64,000 bases of DNA from Wurfbainia villosa (Eukaryota; Streptophyta; Magnoliopsida; Zingiberales; Zingiberaceae): positions 26,491,255 to 26,555,254 of the forward strand of contig CM046008.1 in assembly GCA_025175895.1 (NCBI GenBank), written 5' to 3'. Each line of letters starts with the position of its first letter. The first letter of the stretch is position 1. The notes beneath the pieces are model-generated. The model saw only the letters and a program-made list of their open reading frames with translations. It ran no database searches and had not been told where the DNA came from. Made by a program: the position numbers and the translations under genes. Below, one piece after another: positions 1-11,203 of this stretch.

Positions 1-198
1 ATATTTTATTTATGGAAAAAATCAATTTCCATAAATACTTCCAACTTTCCAAAAGTGGAAGATTTCCATAAATACTTCTAGACTTTCCAAAATTGAAAAA
101 TTTCCATAAATACTTCTAAATTTCCAAAATTTAGAAAATTTCCAGAAATACATTATGACTATCATAAAACCATTTTACGATTATGTGAAACACAACGG

Positions 199-210
199 GC
201 TCTGATACCC
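199..210 (-). promoter_or_regulatory. Primer binding site of B2 (tRNA-iMet type)
   Basis: Reads GGGTATCAGAGC on the minus strand, one mismatch from the plant copia primer site TGGTATCAGAGC complementary to the 3' end of initiator methionine tRNA. It lies two bases inside the LTR end, where minus-strand DNA synthesis would start. Confidence 0.85.
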
Positions 211-212
211 TT

Positions 213-2402
213 TGTTGGGTTTTAGGCACCATGGCGTGTGTGTGTTCGATCATGTTTACGTAAACATGAGCACAGTGAAGCAATAAAATAATAAATCTAT
301 ATTTATTACAATACACACATCACACGCATGCATAGTACAACATGTGTAGACATAACTGTAAATTTAAATTTGCAATAAAAGGAAATTTTACTACGTTATA
401 CCTTTCGTATCACGTGTAGCGGGAACGGCATCATCCGGAACGATCCTCGCTAGAATCGTCTCTATCCGTATCCACGCCGAGTATCCTCGGGATGACTTCG
501 CTAAGCCACGAGCTTTGTATTCGTACGGGTTACTAGCCTCGTGTTGAAGACGACGTGATCGAGAGATGATCACGATCCGAATCCAAATTCGGATCCTAAG
601 ACGAGTCCTCAAAACTCGCTTCTCCGGAGAGGTATTCGTCAACCGATTGACGAATCCTTCATCCTCCACCTCAGAGGATTATCGGAGATCGAATCCCCGG
701 TAAGTTAGCCGCTGTCGGAGCTCTAACCGTCGTCCAAATGACGCTCCGACGAGAGGAGAACAAGCTGTCAAGAAAACTGGACAGCTTTGGTGGAGGAGAA
801 GGCGCCGGCCAAACAAGGGAAGATAAAGCTCACCTTGATGCCAAACCTAAAGGAGATTACCGGAGGGTCACCGGAGGATCACCGGCTGAAGCTTGGATGC
901 CGGCAAGGAGCTGGACGGCGGCACAAGGGGCTGGGCGGCAATGGAGGTTGGCACCAACTCTTAGAGGGGATGAAGTGGGCGGCAACTCTTCTTAGGGTTT
1001 TGGATTAGGGCTTAATTATCCCTTAAGCCCTCTTTTATAGAGAACTAATTCTCTTAACGGTTTGGATCATTACCATTAGGCCCGTTAACCAGCTCCATTA
1101 AGATAAGTTAAAATAAACCAAACCATGATGGTTTATTTTAAGTTAAAACGAACCGAACCAACTTTTGGTTCATTCGTTTAAAATAAACAAAACCCTTTGG
1201 TTTATTCTCCTCCATTGGATTAGAACCAAACCATTTTGGTTCATCCATTATGTCTTCATAAGACACTGCCCATCCACGCTTCCATTTTGTAAGCGATTTC
1301 ATGCTCGCTTCTATGTTTTGGTCCAACCAAACCTTGTTTCTCTCGATGCGAGAATCCCATTCTCAAGCTCGTTTTAAATCCTTTGGATTACGCTCGTTGT
1401 CGTGTGACCAAATAGGTTCTCGGTTTATGTTGGCCGTCTATAATTAACCATTAATTATAGAGCGATCATGAGTGGCACCTAGTAGTACATCATGATCCCC
1501 AATTAAAAAGATCAGCGGTTGATCGAACTATTTACGAAACCCTTGATGCTCGAATGATTGCCCCATTCCCTTCACTCATCTTATACCCACTTGGTTGGGA
1601 CATGGTCTATAGTCGTCCCACTAGGTGACTCGTCACACCTAGCCCAAGTATCATTTCCTTCACGGATTCTAGTTCTTGCACATGTATCGAAGAGTACCTT
1701 ACTCTAAACATGTAATGCTTTGGCCAAAGACTTTAGTAACAATCCGACGAGAGGCCATGGGTATACATCTCCTCGCAAGGAGTGGTGAATCCTTTATAGG
1801 CTATTCAAACACCTTTGATCATTTCGACTTATACCCAATCATCCCGTGTCCACATCTCCTTAGAGATGTTTGCTTAAGATGTCAAAGCATAAGTCTCCAT
1901 GATCAAGATGACTTGAATACCGCAAGTCAAAGGAACATCGCACTTAAGCTACAGTAAGAACTTCATTGACATATCTATATATGCAGAGAACCATATGAAG
2001 TCTTACGGCTGGTCACTCCAATGAACTAGTTACCATAACTAGCATCGACGATCAACTCCGGACATCACAATGTCTCCAGCCAGTGAGAATCAGCTGCTTG
2101 GATACACAAAGGAGTATACCTCGTGCTAGTCTCGACAGAATCGATGGTGTCCAAATCCATCAACTCATTGACTAGGGATAATTTCGATACATCACAATTA
2201 CACATGTAGAGATACTCACTAGTTGTGATCCAATCACAAATTCTCTCATGCTGTGAATCGTATCGTGGACATTCAGTAAATGAGTTTAAGATCCAATCAA
2301 ATATATGAAACATGTATACTCAAATAGTGAATCTTCATTTATCATATAAATGGTTCATACATAAGGCGATTGCCTTAGGACATCTCTCATATATTACTAA
2401 CA
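213..2402 (-). repeat. 5' LTR of copia element B2 (2190 bp)
   Basis: Plus-strand ends are TGTTGGG at 213 and CTAACA at 2402, the reverse complement of the canonical TGTTAG...CCCAACA. It matches the LTRs of element B (14787-16987 and 22015-24122) over its whole length, including the start 'agagatgtcctaagg'. It preserves a ~250 bp GC-rich U5 stretch (about 720-1000) that is shortened in B's 3' LTR. An apparent reading frame at 1676-1957 is conserved in the other LTR copies only because the LTR itself is conserved. Confidence 0.92.
1031..1040 (-). promoter_or_regulatory. TATA box in LTR of B2
   Basis: Reads CTATAAAAGA on the minus strand, at the position equivalent to TATAAAATAG in both LTRs of element B. 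It would mark the U3/R boundary of the LTR promoter. Position and conservation support it; transcription is inferred. Confidence 0.6.
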
Positions 2403-2837
2403 ATTTGCTGCTGCAAATCAGGGTCTTCAAATGAAGTTCAAGCAATCAAAAAGCAAGCATCCATGTTTACAATTGTAATGTGTTTCTTTACTTGTATTTG
2501 TGTAGTTTACTTGTATTCGCTTGTATTTATTTTTATTACTATTGTAATTAATTGTATGAGGTTTCTCTACCTCCGACTTATTGTTGAGAAGGAGTATTAT
2601 TAATTAGTGGTTGTGTGTGCATCACTAGAGCTCATTTGAGCTCAATCCGTGGAGTAGGAACCATACGATTCTGAACCACATTTTATTTGGTATTGTGTTT
2701 ATGTTCTTGTGTTATTTATTTTATTGTTATTATTTCCGCTGCGTATAACAAGTGTTGTAGACAAGCACACGATCAAATTCTGAGCGAACAATGATGCACT
2801 ATTTATCCCTCCTCTAGTGGGCACACAGGTCCTAACA
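2403..2837 (+). repeat. Truncated 5' LTR of C1 (R-U5 part)
   Basis: Matches the last ~430 bp of the C1 3' LTR (from about 7428), including 'gtggagtaggaaccata' and the end 'aggtcctaaca'. The U3 part lies beyond the B2 insertion and outside the window. Confidence 0.88.
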
Positions 2838-2839
2838 AG

Positions 2840-2851
2840 TGGTATCAGAGC
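2840..2851 (+). promoter_or_regulatory. Primer binding site of C1
   Basis: Perfect TGGTATCAGAGC two bases after the LTR end, the usual initiator-tRNA-Met primer site of plant copia elements. Confidence 0.92.
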
Positions 2852-2903
2852 TTGGATCTCTTCTACGGACTAACACCCGGGAGCAAAAGATGTTAGAGGG
2901 AAG

Positions 2904-4567
2904 ATGGAATTTGAGGAACAATTAGGATGGGACATTAATACCCCAATCCCGTACAATTTCTATGGACAAGAAGGATTCAACCAATGGAAGGCAAGAATTG
3001 AAGACTTCTTGATGATGAGGGACCTTGAGGAGTGGTCCACCCTAATGGAAGGATTCGAATATCGAAGAGGGCCAAAGGGAGGATTCCTCAAGATGAAGAG
3101 ATGGAGCGAGGAACAACTCCATGGATTCGAGAAAAACAAGAAAGTAGTAAAATTTATTATTGATTTGATTCCTAATGACATCTTGTGTAGCTTAGGTGAA
3201 TACATGGATGCCAAAGAGCTATGGAGCAATGTGGCAAGATTCCATGAGAATCCACATTCGGCTCAAGAAGAGGAGGAGGCCTAAGAAACAAGTTCTTCCT
3301 CACAAGGAAGTGAGGATTCGGAAGTTGAAAGGAAATCAACATCCGGATTGGAATCAATGGAAGAAGTAGTTGTAGAAGAAGCCTCCACCTCTAGGATTGA
3401 GGGGGAGGAAGTTAGATCACCTTCCATGCCGGATCAAGAGGTAGCCTCAACATTCGGGAGAGATGAAGAAGAACCAACTCCTGCATTGACCACCACCCTA
3501 GGTAACTTAAGCACATCATTTCAAAATAAAATTCATATAATGTGTTTTGAGTGTAGGGACACTACAAGAGCAAGTGTCCTAAAAAGGTCAAGAGAAGTCA
3601 ACCGGTGCCTAAAAGTCAAGAGAAGTCAAAGGAAGCCAGACCCCCAATAATTAAAAGCAAGGAGCACATCGTTTGCTTCAAGTGTCAACAAAAAGGGCAT
3701 TATAGGAGTCAATGCCCTAGGGGGAGGAAGAAGACTCAAAAGGGAGCATCACATGTAGGGGGAGCCTCTAAGGCAGACACTATGGTAGATTTAAATAATG
3801 CTCATTCCTTAAATTATAGGCAAACGCATTCTAGAAATAACTTTAGTAATCTTGCTATTACTCATGAACAAAAGCATGCTAGGAATAATAGATTTTATTG
3901 TCTAGGAGCTAAAAATGGGAACCTTAGAAATAAGGAGAAATTTGGGACTAATGTCCCTAAAATAATATTACCTAGGTAGTCTATTAGAAAAAAAGAGAAT
4001 AATCTAGGGTTGAATGTTAAGAAAGATCGACATATGCCTAGAAAGGAGAATATCTCAATAGTTAATAAAAAAAATCAAAAATTTAGATATTAGAAAAGGA
4101 AAATTAAGTCTTGAGGTCAAGTCTTGAGAAAATGGAAAAGACCCTTAAGAATATACAAAATCTAATTAAGGGGTCAAATGGTTAAAGTCAAGGGCCTAGG
4201 AGACAAGGGTCAACCAAGGGCAAGAAAGGTTTGGGTCACAAACCTAAGCCCAAGGAGACCTACCATAGTGTTCCATTTGATTATGGAACACAACCTAGGT
4301 TTAGGAAAACCAAGGTCAATAAGGAACTCATCCCTAGGGTTGACCAAGGTAAATTGCCTAGTGGCTAGGGTTTCAAGGAAACCTAGGGAAGCCATTAAGA
4401 AGGTTACAAGGGGAATTACCCCTAGAGTTAACCTAGGTAAGACCCAAATGACCAAGTCTTCAAATCCTAGGAGGGTATCTAGGGAGATCATCCCTAAGGA
4501 ATACCTAGTTAATCCAAGGAGCTCCAATAGGTATTGGGTTCCTAGAAGCGTGATCGATTCACGCTAA
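2904..4567 (+). pseudogene. gag: Gag of C1, frameshifted
   Basis: Encodes a copia-type capsid/nucleocapsid polyprotein that would form the particle in which the element's RNA is copied. The start ATGGAATTTGAG opens a clean 126-codon frame (2904-3284, 'MEFEEQLGWDINT') ending at a TAA/frameshift. Homology continues in other frames through 3348-3650, 3605-3979 and 4178-4567. The first zinc knuckle (about 3541-3580) is broken after CFEC by a small deletion. The second, CFKCQQKGHYRSQC (about 3672-3713), has all four CCHC ligands. The protein would end WVPRSVIDSR at 4567, matching the ends of the C2 and C3 gags. In Sirevirus polyproteins a WVPK-type motif comes just before the protease; here reading stops there. 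Not functional as it stands. Confidence 0.85.
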
Positions 4568-6388
4568 ATGGGTTAGGGTGTGTCAACTTTAAATGGATGG
4601 GTAGTTAACCTAACCATGGTAAAGGAGGTACTTTAGGTCATTTTCAAGGTTATGGATACCTTGGAAATATGTTTGAATTTTAATCCTAAAGGTTTTTAGG
4701 ATGTGCCAATATATTTTGAAGATTATGAAAAATCAATCAAATTGACACAATTAGGGTTAGAGGTCATAGTGTGCCATTTTGGGTTTTTGTCACACTTGGA
4801 AGAAAAGTGATAATATGACAAAATAAATTTAACCTTAACAAATGGCAATTAATTTTAAAATGTAGGTATTATATACCTTTACTTTTTATTTGCCATGCTT
4901 GATTTTCCATATAACATGTTATGACATCATATCTACTTTTAATTATATAATATGTCATGATCATGCTTAGGATTAAGGTTATAATGTCATGTATATTTAG
5001 ATTATATCATATGTCATGACATCATGATCATTGGCCATGTTTATTTATATCATCATTCATGCATTTATAAAATTGAGTTAAGGACAATTGGCATGACTTG
5101 AAGTCCCATGTATAAGGGAATCAAGTAGTGTTGCCCTAGAAAATGCATGAAACCCTAGTTTAGGAGAACAAAACCCACATCTCACATCACATTGACTTGT
5201 ATGTATTTTCATACACTTTAGACATATGTGAGATGTTAGAAAATGAGTTAAGTTCAAGGTGCATAATTTTTGCATCTAGATGAACTCAAACTCATTTAAA
5301 ATCATGTTATGGATCATTGGGAAAGCTTATCTTCAAGCCATGTACATTAAGCCCAAAGAATATGATCCAATATAATATTTTAAAACAATTTAAAAATTAT
5401 TTTGAAAAATCTTGGTGTAATCTATCTTTTGATATAAGTCACCATTGATGATGTTGATACAAAGTGAGTTCAAATATTGAAGTTTTTCTTCACTTTTAAA
5501 CTTTGTATCAATTTCACTATTTTGTGGGTAAATTATTTTTCCAATATTTTTCACCCATTGTATTGCTTATAAGTAATGTACGTATAAATTTTCACAATTT
5601 TTCAAAATATATAGAATTACTTATGATTTTTCCAAAGTTCATTTCTGATAACTGAAATTGGAAAATTTCAATTATCAGTCGACTGCCGTCTGATGGCAGT
5701 CCACTGATGGGTAGGGCAGTCGACTGTTGACTGATAGAGTCGACTGCCAGAGCTGATTTCGGGTAAACAAGGATGCTTAGCCCATGTTTCAGCTATGTTA
5801 GGGTTCCCTAACTGCTCATAACCCTAGGATATGCTTTGGAAAGCATTAGAAAGGGTGAAAATCCATTGGATATAGATTAGGAGAGTTGTTAGGGTGATGT
5901 ATCAATTTTAAGGTGTGGGAAAGTTCAATGTTGAACTTTTGACCTTAATTTTTGATGGTTTAGTGTTCCTATTGGCTTAGAGTCTTCCCAAAGACATTGT
6001 TGGCGCAATGGTTAAGGGGGAGGAAGCCTTTAGGGAGAGGTATCCATCATAGGATGATGGATGTATATTCTTCCTTGTAAAGGGGAGAAATGGGAATTTA
6101 AGATGCCTAATTTGGAAATTGGAAGAGTTCATAGGAGTGCCTCTCTTGAGTGATATGTTATCACTAGAAAGAGTGAAGGCATCTTAGGTGTTTTTGGACC
6201 AAGGGGGAGATTGTAAGATCACATTGGGATATGAGAAATTGACCTCCTTGGGTAGAACCTTTTTCATGCATGTCAAAAAGGGGGAGAATGTATGAAATTA
6301 TCAATTTAGGAAAATTGGTAAGGGAATTTGAGTTAGGGGCCTAACTCAAAGGTGTTTGGTTTTTGTCAAACATAAAAAAGGGAGAGAT
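4568..6388 (+). other. Non-coding 3' internal region of C1 with multiple polypurine tracts
   Basis: No protein family is recognisable in six frames, yet the stretch aligns base by base with 45687-47600 in C2 and 53271-56213 in C3. It holds purine tracts at about 6014-6023, 6201-6213 (AAGGGGGAGATTG), 6275-6290 and 6372-6388; the last adjoins the 3' LTR and is the likely priming tract. Multiple polypurine tracts upstream of the 3' LTR are a known mark of Sireviruses. Two palindromes CAGTCGACTG lie at 5676-5685 and 5717-5726. Confidence 0.75.
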
Positions 6389-7858
6389 TGTTGGTGCAAT
6401 CGACCAAGGTCATGATTAACCAGACTCGAGTTTGACTCGAGTAGTGTTTTTATGTCTGACAATGTATTGGGGAGATTGTTGGTGCAATCGACCCAGGCTA
6501 TGATCTTGATGTTTGATGATGGTTTGACCATTGTCATGGGAGAAGTCCAAGTCTTGTGTACTTGGCATGAAGAGTCCAAGCTTGAGTCTTAGCATGGAAA
6601 GTCCAAGTCATGGGTACTTGGCATGGAAAGTCCAAGTGGGACACTTGGTATTTGGGAAAGTCCAAGTCTTGTGTACTTGGCATGGAAAGTCCAACATGGG
6701 TTGGCAAGAAAAGTCCAAGCATGGGTCTTGGCATGGAAAGTCCAACATGGGTTGGCAAGGGAAAGTCCAAGCTTGAGTCTTGGCTATTGGAAAGTCCAAG
6801 GGGAATATTGGCGACGTAAAGTCCAAGGGTGGAGTCTTGGAAGCATAAGTCCAATAGTTGGCGGCGTAAAGTCCAAGCGGAGTCTTGGCAGCGTAAGTCC
6901 AATGTGCCTTGGCGGTGTAGACCACATTAGTATGACAATTACTGATGGAAGCACTTGAAGGCTAGCATATGTATGAACAAGTCATGGATGACTTTGAGGG
7001 ATTCGATATACGTGAGGCTGATGGAGGTGGCTAGAAGGCTTAGGTCTAGGCTAAGGGTGGTCTAGCAAGTATGGGGGCACCATACTTGGGGTAATACCTC
7101 ATGTTAGCATTGGGCAATCGTCGATGTTCGAGTAGTCGGGATCTAGAGATCGTCGAAATCGAGGGACGAAGGTTCCGAGTCGTTAGGGTTTGTGATGAGT
7201 GATGACTCAATTAGTCGACTAATGGGCATGATTAGTCTACTGATGGTCTATCCGTAGGAACTTATCCAACGTAACTCATGTCGTTGTGAGACAACGGCTA
7301 AAGGAGCAGTCGACTGATGGTCCCGATCAGTCGACTGCTAGGCGGAATCCAACCCAAGGAGAAGCTTTAAACGGAGCTCGTGGAGGAGGTTTTTTGCCAT
7401 CAGTTTCTTGGACGATTTGAAGTGATTTACTACTGCAAATCAGGGTCTTCAAGTGAAGTTCAAGCAATAACAAAGCAAACATCCAAGTTCACAATTGTAA
7501 AGTGTTTCTTTACTTGTATTTGTGAAGTTTACTTGTATTCACTTGTATTTGTTTTTATTACTGTGGTAATTCATTGTACGAGGTTTCTCCACCTCCGACT
7601 TGTTGTCAAGAAGGAGTATTATTGATTAGTGGTTGCGTATGCATCACTAGAGCTCATTTGAGCTCAATCCGTGGAGTAGGAACCATACGGTTCTGAAGCA
7701 CGTTATATTTGGTGTTGTGCTTGTGTTCTTGTTGTATTTGTTTTATTGTTATTATATCCGCTGCATATAACAAGTGTTGTAGACAAGCACGCGATCAAAT
7801 TCTAAGTGAACAACGATGCAACATTCACCCCCCCCTAGTGGGCACACAGGTCCTAACA
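6389..7858 (+). repeat. 3' LTR of C1 (1470 bp)
   Basis: Starts TGTTGGTGCAATCG directly after the purine tract and ends GGTCCTAACA. U3 contains the 27-bp CCAAG/CTTGG array (6536-6912) and two CAGTCGACTG palindromes (7307-7316, 7328-7337). The first 88 bp are repeated at 6477 together with a copy of the purine tract GGGGAGATTG. U5 carries the conserved 'ctccacctccgactt' and 'gtggagtaggaacc' blocks seen in all C LTRs. Confidence 0.9.
6536..6912 (+). repeat. CCAAG/CTTGG inverted-repeat array in U3
   Basis: About a dozen imperfect units of the form AAAGTCCAAG-n-CTTGGCATGG. Each unit can fold as CCAAG pairing with CTTGG over a short loop. The array makes long spurious reading frames on both strands (for example 6534-6902 minus, 6623-6958 plus) rich in repeated W-K-V/G-K-S or L-D-F-P strings. 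These are products of the repeat, not genes. Confidence 0.85.
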
Positions 7859-8319
7859 GGGACTGCCGCTCCTGGCGACGTTGCTGCTCACGGCGAAGGC
7901 TAGCCGGTGACGTGCAAGTGGAGATCGAAAGATAGGGGAGAGGCGGCAGCAAGGTAGGCGCACGATCGACAGTTGGGCGGCGGAGCTGAAGAGAGGAAGA
8001 AGATGCAATTGGGAGAAGGGAAGAGGAGTCGCGATCAGGATTGGAGTTATTCACGGCGGATCGGGGAAAAACGAAAGGGATTCGGAGAAAAAAAATGTTT
8101 AGCATTTATAACATAGGTTAATTAAACCTATTAATTCCTCAATAGTAGATAGTCTAAACTGACTTTACAAAAGCCTATCCGCTTTATCCCCATGAAATGT
8201 CCATAAAACTTCCATTTAAATTCAGAAAAATTTCTAAAAATTCCTGAAAAATTCTATAAGGTAATTTCTTAATTAACAAGAGTATTTATTATTATTATTT
8301 TATTTTCCGATATCTTACA
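7859..8319 (-). repeat. Partial 3' LTR of Ty3/gypsy element G
   Basis: On the minus strand the LTR starts TGTAAGATATCGG at 8319, right after the typical gypsy pol end 'ggaccaaatttttatt'. The part from 7859 to 8100 is GC-rich and the rest AT-rich. C1's 3' LTR joins at 7858, so the remainder of this LTR lies to the left of C1, outside the window. Reading it as an LTR is inferred from its place after pol and its TGTA start. Confidence 0.6.
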
Positions 8320-9378
8320 TTCTCCTCCACTAATAAAAATTTGGTCCCCAAATTCCGTACTTAAGCACGAGTAAGCACTATCATGCTAATCAATTCAAGT
8401 ACTTCGAGAAAAGTAAGGCACCTAAGTAACCAAGTGGGGGTATTGAGCTCGAATAATATATTCCAGCTCTCACATAGTTACTAGAATCTATCACGTATGC
8501 TCTCAACATACCCTCTAAAGCCTGCATGATAAGATATGTTTAACCATCCATCTAAGAGTGACAACTATACCAAAATAAGGTCTTGTACCCATGTCTCGTT
8601 GGAGACTTTGCCAGAATAATAAGGTGAAACCTGAATCGCTATCAGATACAATATTCAAGGATATTCCATAAAATATGGAAATCCCCCTGCAGTATCATTC
8701 CAACAAGAGATCCAATAAACTCATCTTACGGATTGGAAGAAATGATCGAACTTGACTAATCGATCACCGATCATCGATCACCCCAAATCGCATCAAATCC
8801 CTTCCGAATTCTAGATACTCTCCCAACACAAGTCCATTGTATTATGCTCCCCCTTCCATCCCGGTACTTAACCCTACTGGTCACTAATATTCCACCCTTA
8901 CTTGTTGGCACACCCAACATCAAATTATGAAAATCAACTATGTCCTGCATGTCGTTCCACCACGAAGAACGTTTCAACACGCTATTTTTGGGTACACTCC
9001 GAATAAATCACCAATCTCGAATGACTAGCCTCTTGAATCAACTCGTCCTAAAACTAAAACAACTCTAGGTCACAATCTTCCTCGAAGGTGAAGAATATCT
9101 CTATCATCACAACAGAGATCTTTCTGCTATCATGAATCAAAAGAATCTCTTCCTAAATCTAATACAACTCTGTAACACACTATTCTCCTCGAAGACGGAG
9201 AATTATTTTCTCACAAGAGAAATTCACTGTCCAAAATCCACTTTATTGCACAGAATTGGAAATGACTAGGAGACTATATTGACCAATCTTTCTTGTTATA
9301 TCTGTCAGTGTTCTAGCAACTTCATGAAGTAGCTACCCATTAGCTAGCCAAAATCCCATGAGCATTCCTGCTTATACA
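8320..9378 (-). pseudogene. pol: Ty3/gypsy integrase end of element G, degenerate
   Basis: Reading leftward on the minus strand, a conserved gypsy integrase stretch is visible at about 8570-8665: 'NIVSDSDSGFT', then 'LLFWQSLQRDMGT', matching the family form SDRDPRFTS-FWQSLQ-GT. A degraded TDGQ-type motif and 'LEGMLRAYVIDSSN' follow at about 8470-8560. Stops and frameshifts break it everywhere. A 69-codon open stretch (8771-8980) is part of the same decayed gene. The remaining pol parts (RT, RNase H) lie at 27898-28990 beyond the A insertion. The lineage is probably a chromovirus such as Tekay/Del, on the integrase wording only. Confidence 0.7.
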
Positions 9379-11203
9379 TGTTAGTGAAATCCCTAGAGCC
9401 AATCATGTGATGATTGTTGTATGGACTTTATTGTATCATATTCCTATTTATAAAGGCATGGTTATTATATTTACTTGTATTGGTGCCAAATAAATAAATA
9501 TAATAATTTCCTTGAGTAGTAGGTTCTTATCTATATCAATCGATTGGTTGAATCGATAATGAGATGATATAGAGAACAACACTCTTAATCATTCCTAGTT
9601 GAGAATTAACATTCAGGGACAATGTTAATGCGTAGAGACTAGCATGTATGTCAACACGATGACTTGATCTCACAAGTCATGGATATGAGATATTAAGTTG
9701 ACACATGGGTATGCATTGGAGAATGTATACTGAATGACCCGCCATGAGAAAGTATCATGGATTGTTATATGAGTGTCATATACTTTCTCATGTGGCTATT
9801 AGTATGACTATTAGTCCTTAGACCTGAAGTCACCATGGTTCCCTACATAAGGAGTTGCATAATTTGGCTTCGTCAAACATCACCCATAAATGGGTGGACT
9901 ATAAAGGCGATTATTGGGTATGTAACAAATTATGCGGAGGGATGTGAATGATGTAGATGAGATCTATCCCTCCTATATGACGGGGGTGACATCAATATTC
10001 TTGATAGAGTGAGACCACGAAGTGCATGGTCATGCCTAAATGAGTCAATATGAGATATTAAGCTCATTTGATTAGAGTGAGTCTACTTGGAGTTCAAGAT
10101 ATAGATAGTACCGAGGATGACACGGTCTATGCCTCAATTGGTCAATCTAGATGTCAAGGATAGAGGGACATTGTCACATATTGTGAGAGTCACAATTATT
10201 AGTCACAAAGGTGATGTTGGAGCTCAACATTCTTGTAACTTGGGTAGCAATGATGTGTTGCTAGATACCGCTCATTGCTTATGTTCCTAAATCGGTTTAG
10301 GGACATTGCCAACATTACAAGAACCTATAGGGTCACACACTAAGGGAAATTAGATGGAGATTAGGTTCATATGATGAACCATGAGGATTAAGTTCATGGG
10401 ATGAACCAAATTGGATTAAGAGTAATCCTAATTAGACTAATTGAGTTGGACTCAATTTTATTTAAGTGTTGAATGAGTCTAATTTAGATTTGATTCATCA
10501 AATCAATTTAAATTAATGAATAGAGATTCATTAAATTAAATTAACTTGAATCAAATGGTTGGATTTGATCAACCATGGGAGATAAGAGGTCAAGTTTGAC
10601 TTGACTTGAGAGGGAAGATGAAAGGTCAAGTTTGACTTGACCAAATGCCATGTCATGATGATGACTTGGCATGGCCGGCCAATGATGATGCTCCACATCA
10701 TCATTGACTTAGCATGTGGTGCCACCTCATGAGGGAGACCAAGAGCCATTGGCTCTTGGAGGAGTTACATGCATGCATGTAACCTCCCAAGCCTTGAAGT
10801 GGCCGGCCACTCCATTAGATGGGTAATTGATTTTTGGTGAGTTACACAACTTCATCTTCTTCCTTGGATCACCCTCTCAAACTCTTCCAACCTCCTTGGC
10901 CGAAATTCCTAAAGGGTGATATCATACTCTAAGGTATTTTTTTCTCCACCTATTGCTTGTGTGGATACCAATAGAGGAGTGTGCACTTGACACTCTCGAG
11001 TTTCGGCGAACCTTTTGGACGAGCGGGATTTGCGAAGGGCGTCACATCGAGGGTAACTTCTTATCATGTAGATCTAGAGTAGATATAAAGGTATTAAACA
11101 CATACATGTTAGTTTTATATTCTATACTTCGCATGGATCCATGGCCAGGGCTTCCGAGGTTTCCGCAACACAAAAAGCAGTTTTTGCGGCTCGGAAAACC
11201 CAA
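9379..11203 (+). repeat. 5' LTR of element A
   Basis: Starts TGTTAGTGAAATCCC and aligns with the 3' LTR (26068-27892) throughout. By eye they differ at about 7 of 120 positions in 9481-9600 against 26169-26288. The copy stops at 'aaaacccaa'; the last two bases (CA) and the expected primer site are absent. A possible TATA (GGACTATAAA) lies at 9897-9906, less good than the 3' LTR equivalent. Confidence 0.9.

Larger units (their letters stand above)
1..2402 (-). mobile_element. Partial Ty1/copia element B2 (5' LTR plus leader), cut by window edge
   Basis: A minus-strand copia element enters at the left edge. On its own strand it shows a complete 5' LTR (213-2402), a primer site just downstream (199-210) and the first ~200 bp of leader, whose repeated 'aagtatttatggaaat' blocks match the leader of element B at about 17,045-17,180. 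It therefore belongs to the same family as B (14787-24122) but in opposite orientation. Its LTR start abuts the 5' LTR remnant of C1 at 2403, so B2 inserted into C1. The expected 5-bp target duplication would begin ATTTG at 2403; the other copy lies outside the window. Coding region not visible. Confidence 0.9.
2403..7858 (+). mobile_element. Gag-only LTR element C1 (non-autonomous, Sirevirus-like)
   Basis: Order on the plus strand: 5' LTR remnant (2403-2837), tRNA-Met primer site, broken gag (2904-4567), ~1.8 kb non-coding tail with several polypurine tracts, 3' LTR (6389-7858). The internal part is about 3.55 kb and contains no protease, integrase, reverse transcriptase or RNase H in any frame. 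C2 and C3 have the same plan, so absence of pol is a family trait. The 5' LTR was interrupted by B2. The base run after the 3' LTR is GGGAC (7859-7863), the candidate target duplication, whose partner lies outside the window. Confidence 0.85.

Noticed and set aside
1676..1957. 93-codon frame conserved at 22451-22726 (minus)
   Set aside because: Conservation reflects the LTR shared by B2 and B. It lies in U3, and frames differ in the third copy (15,2xx), where it is broken.
6534..6958. Overlapping long frames on both strands (up to 122 codons) with repeated motifs
   Set aside because: They arise from the 27-bp CCAAG/CTTGG array, which lacks stops in several frames. The same happens at 42345-42924 and 47585-48065. 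No family match and no conservation beyond the repeat.
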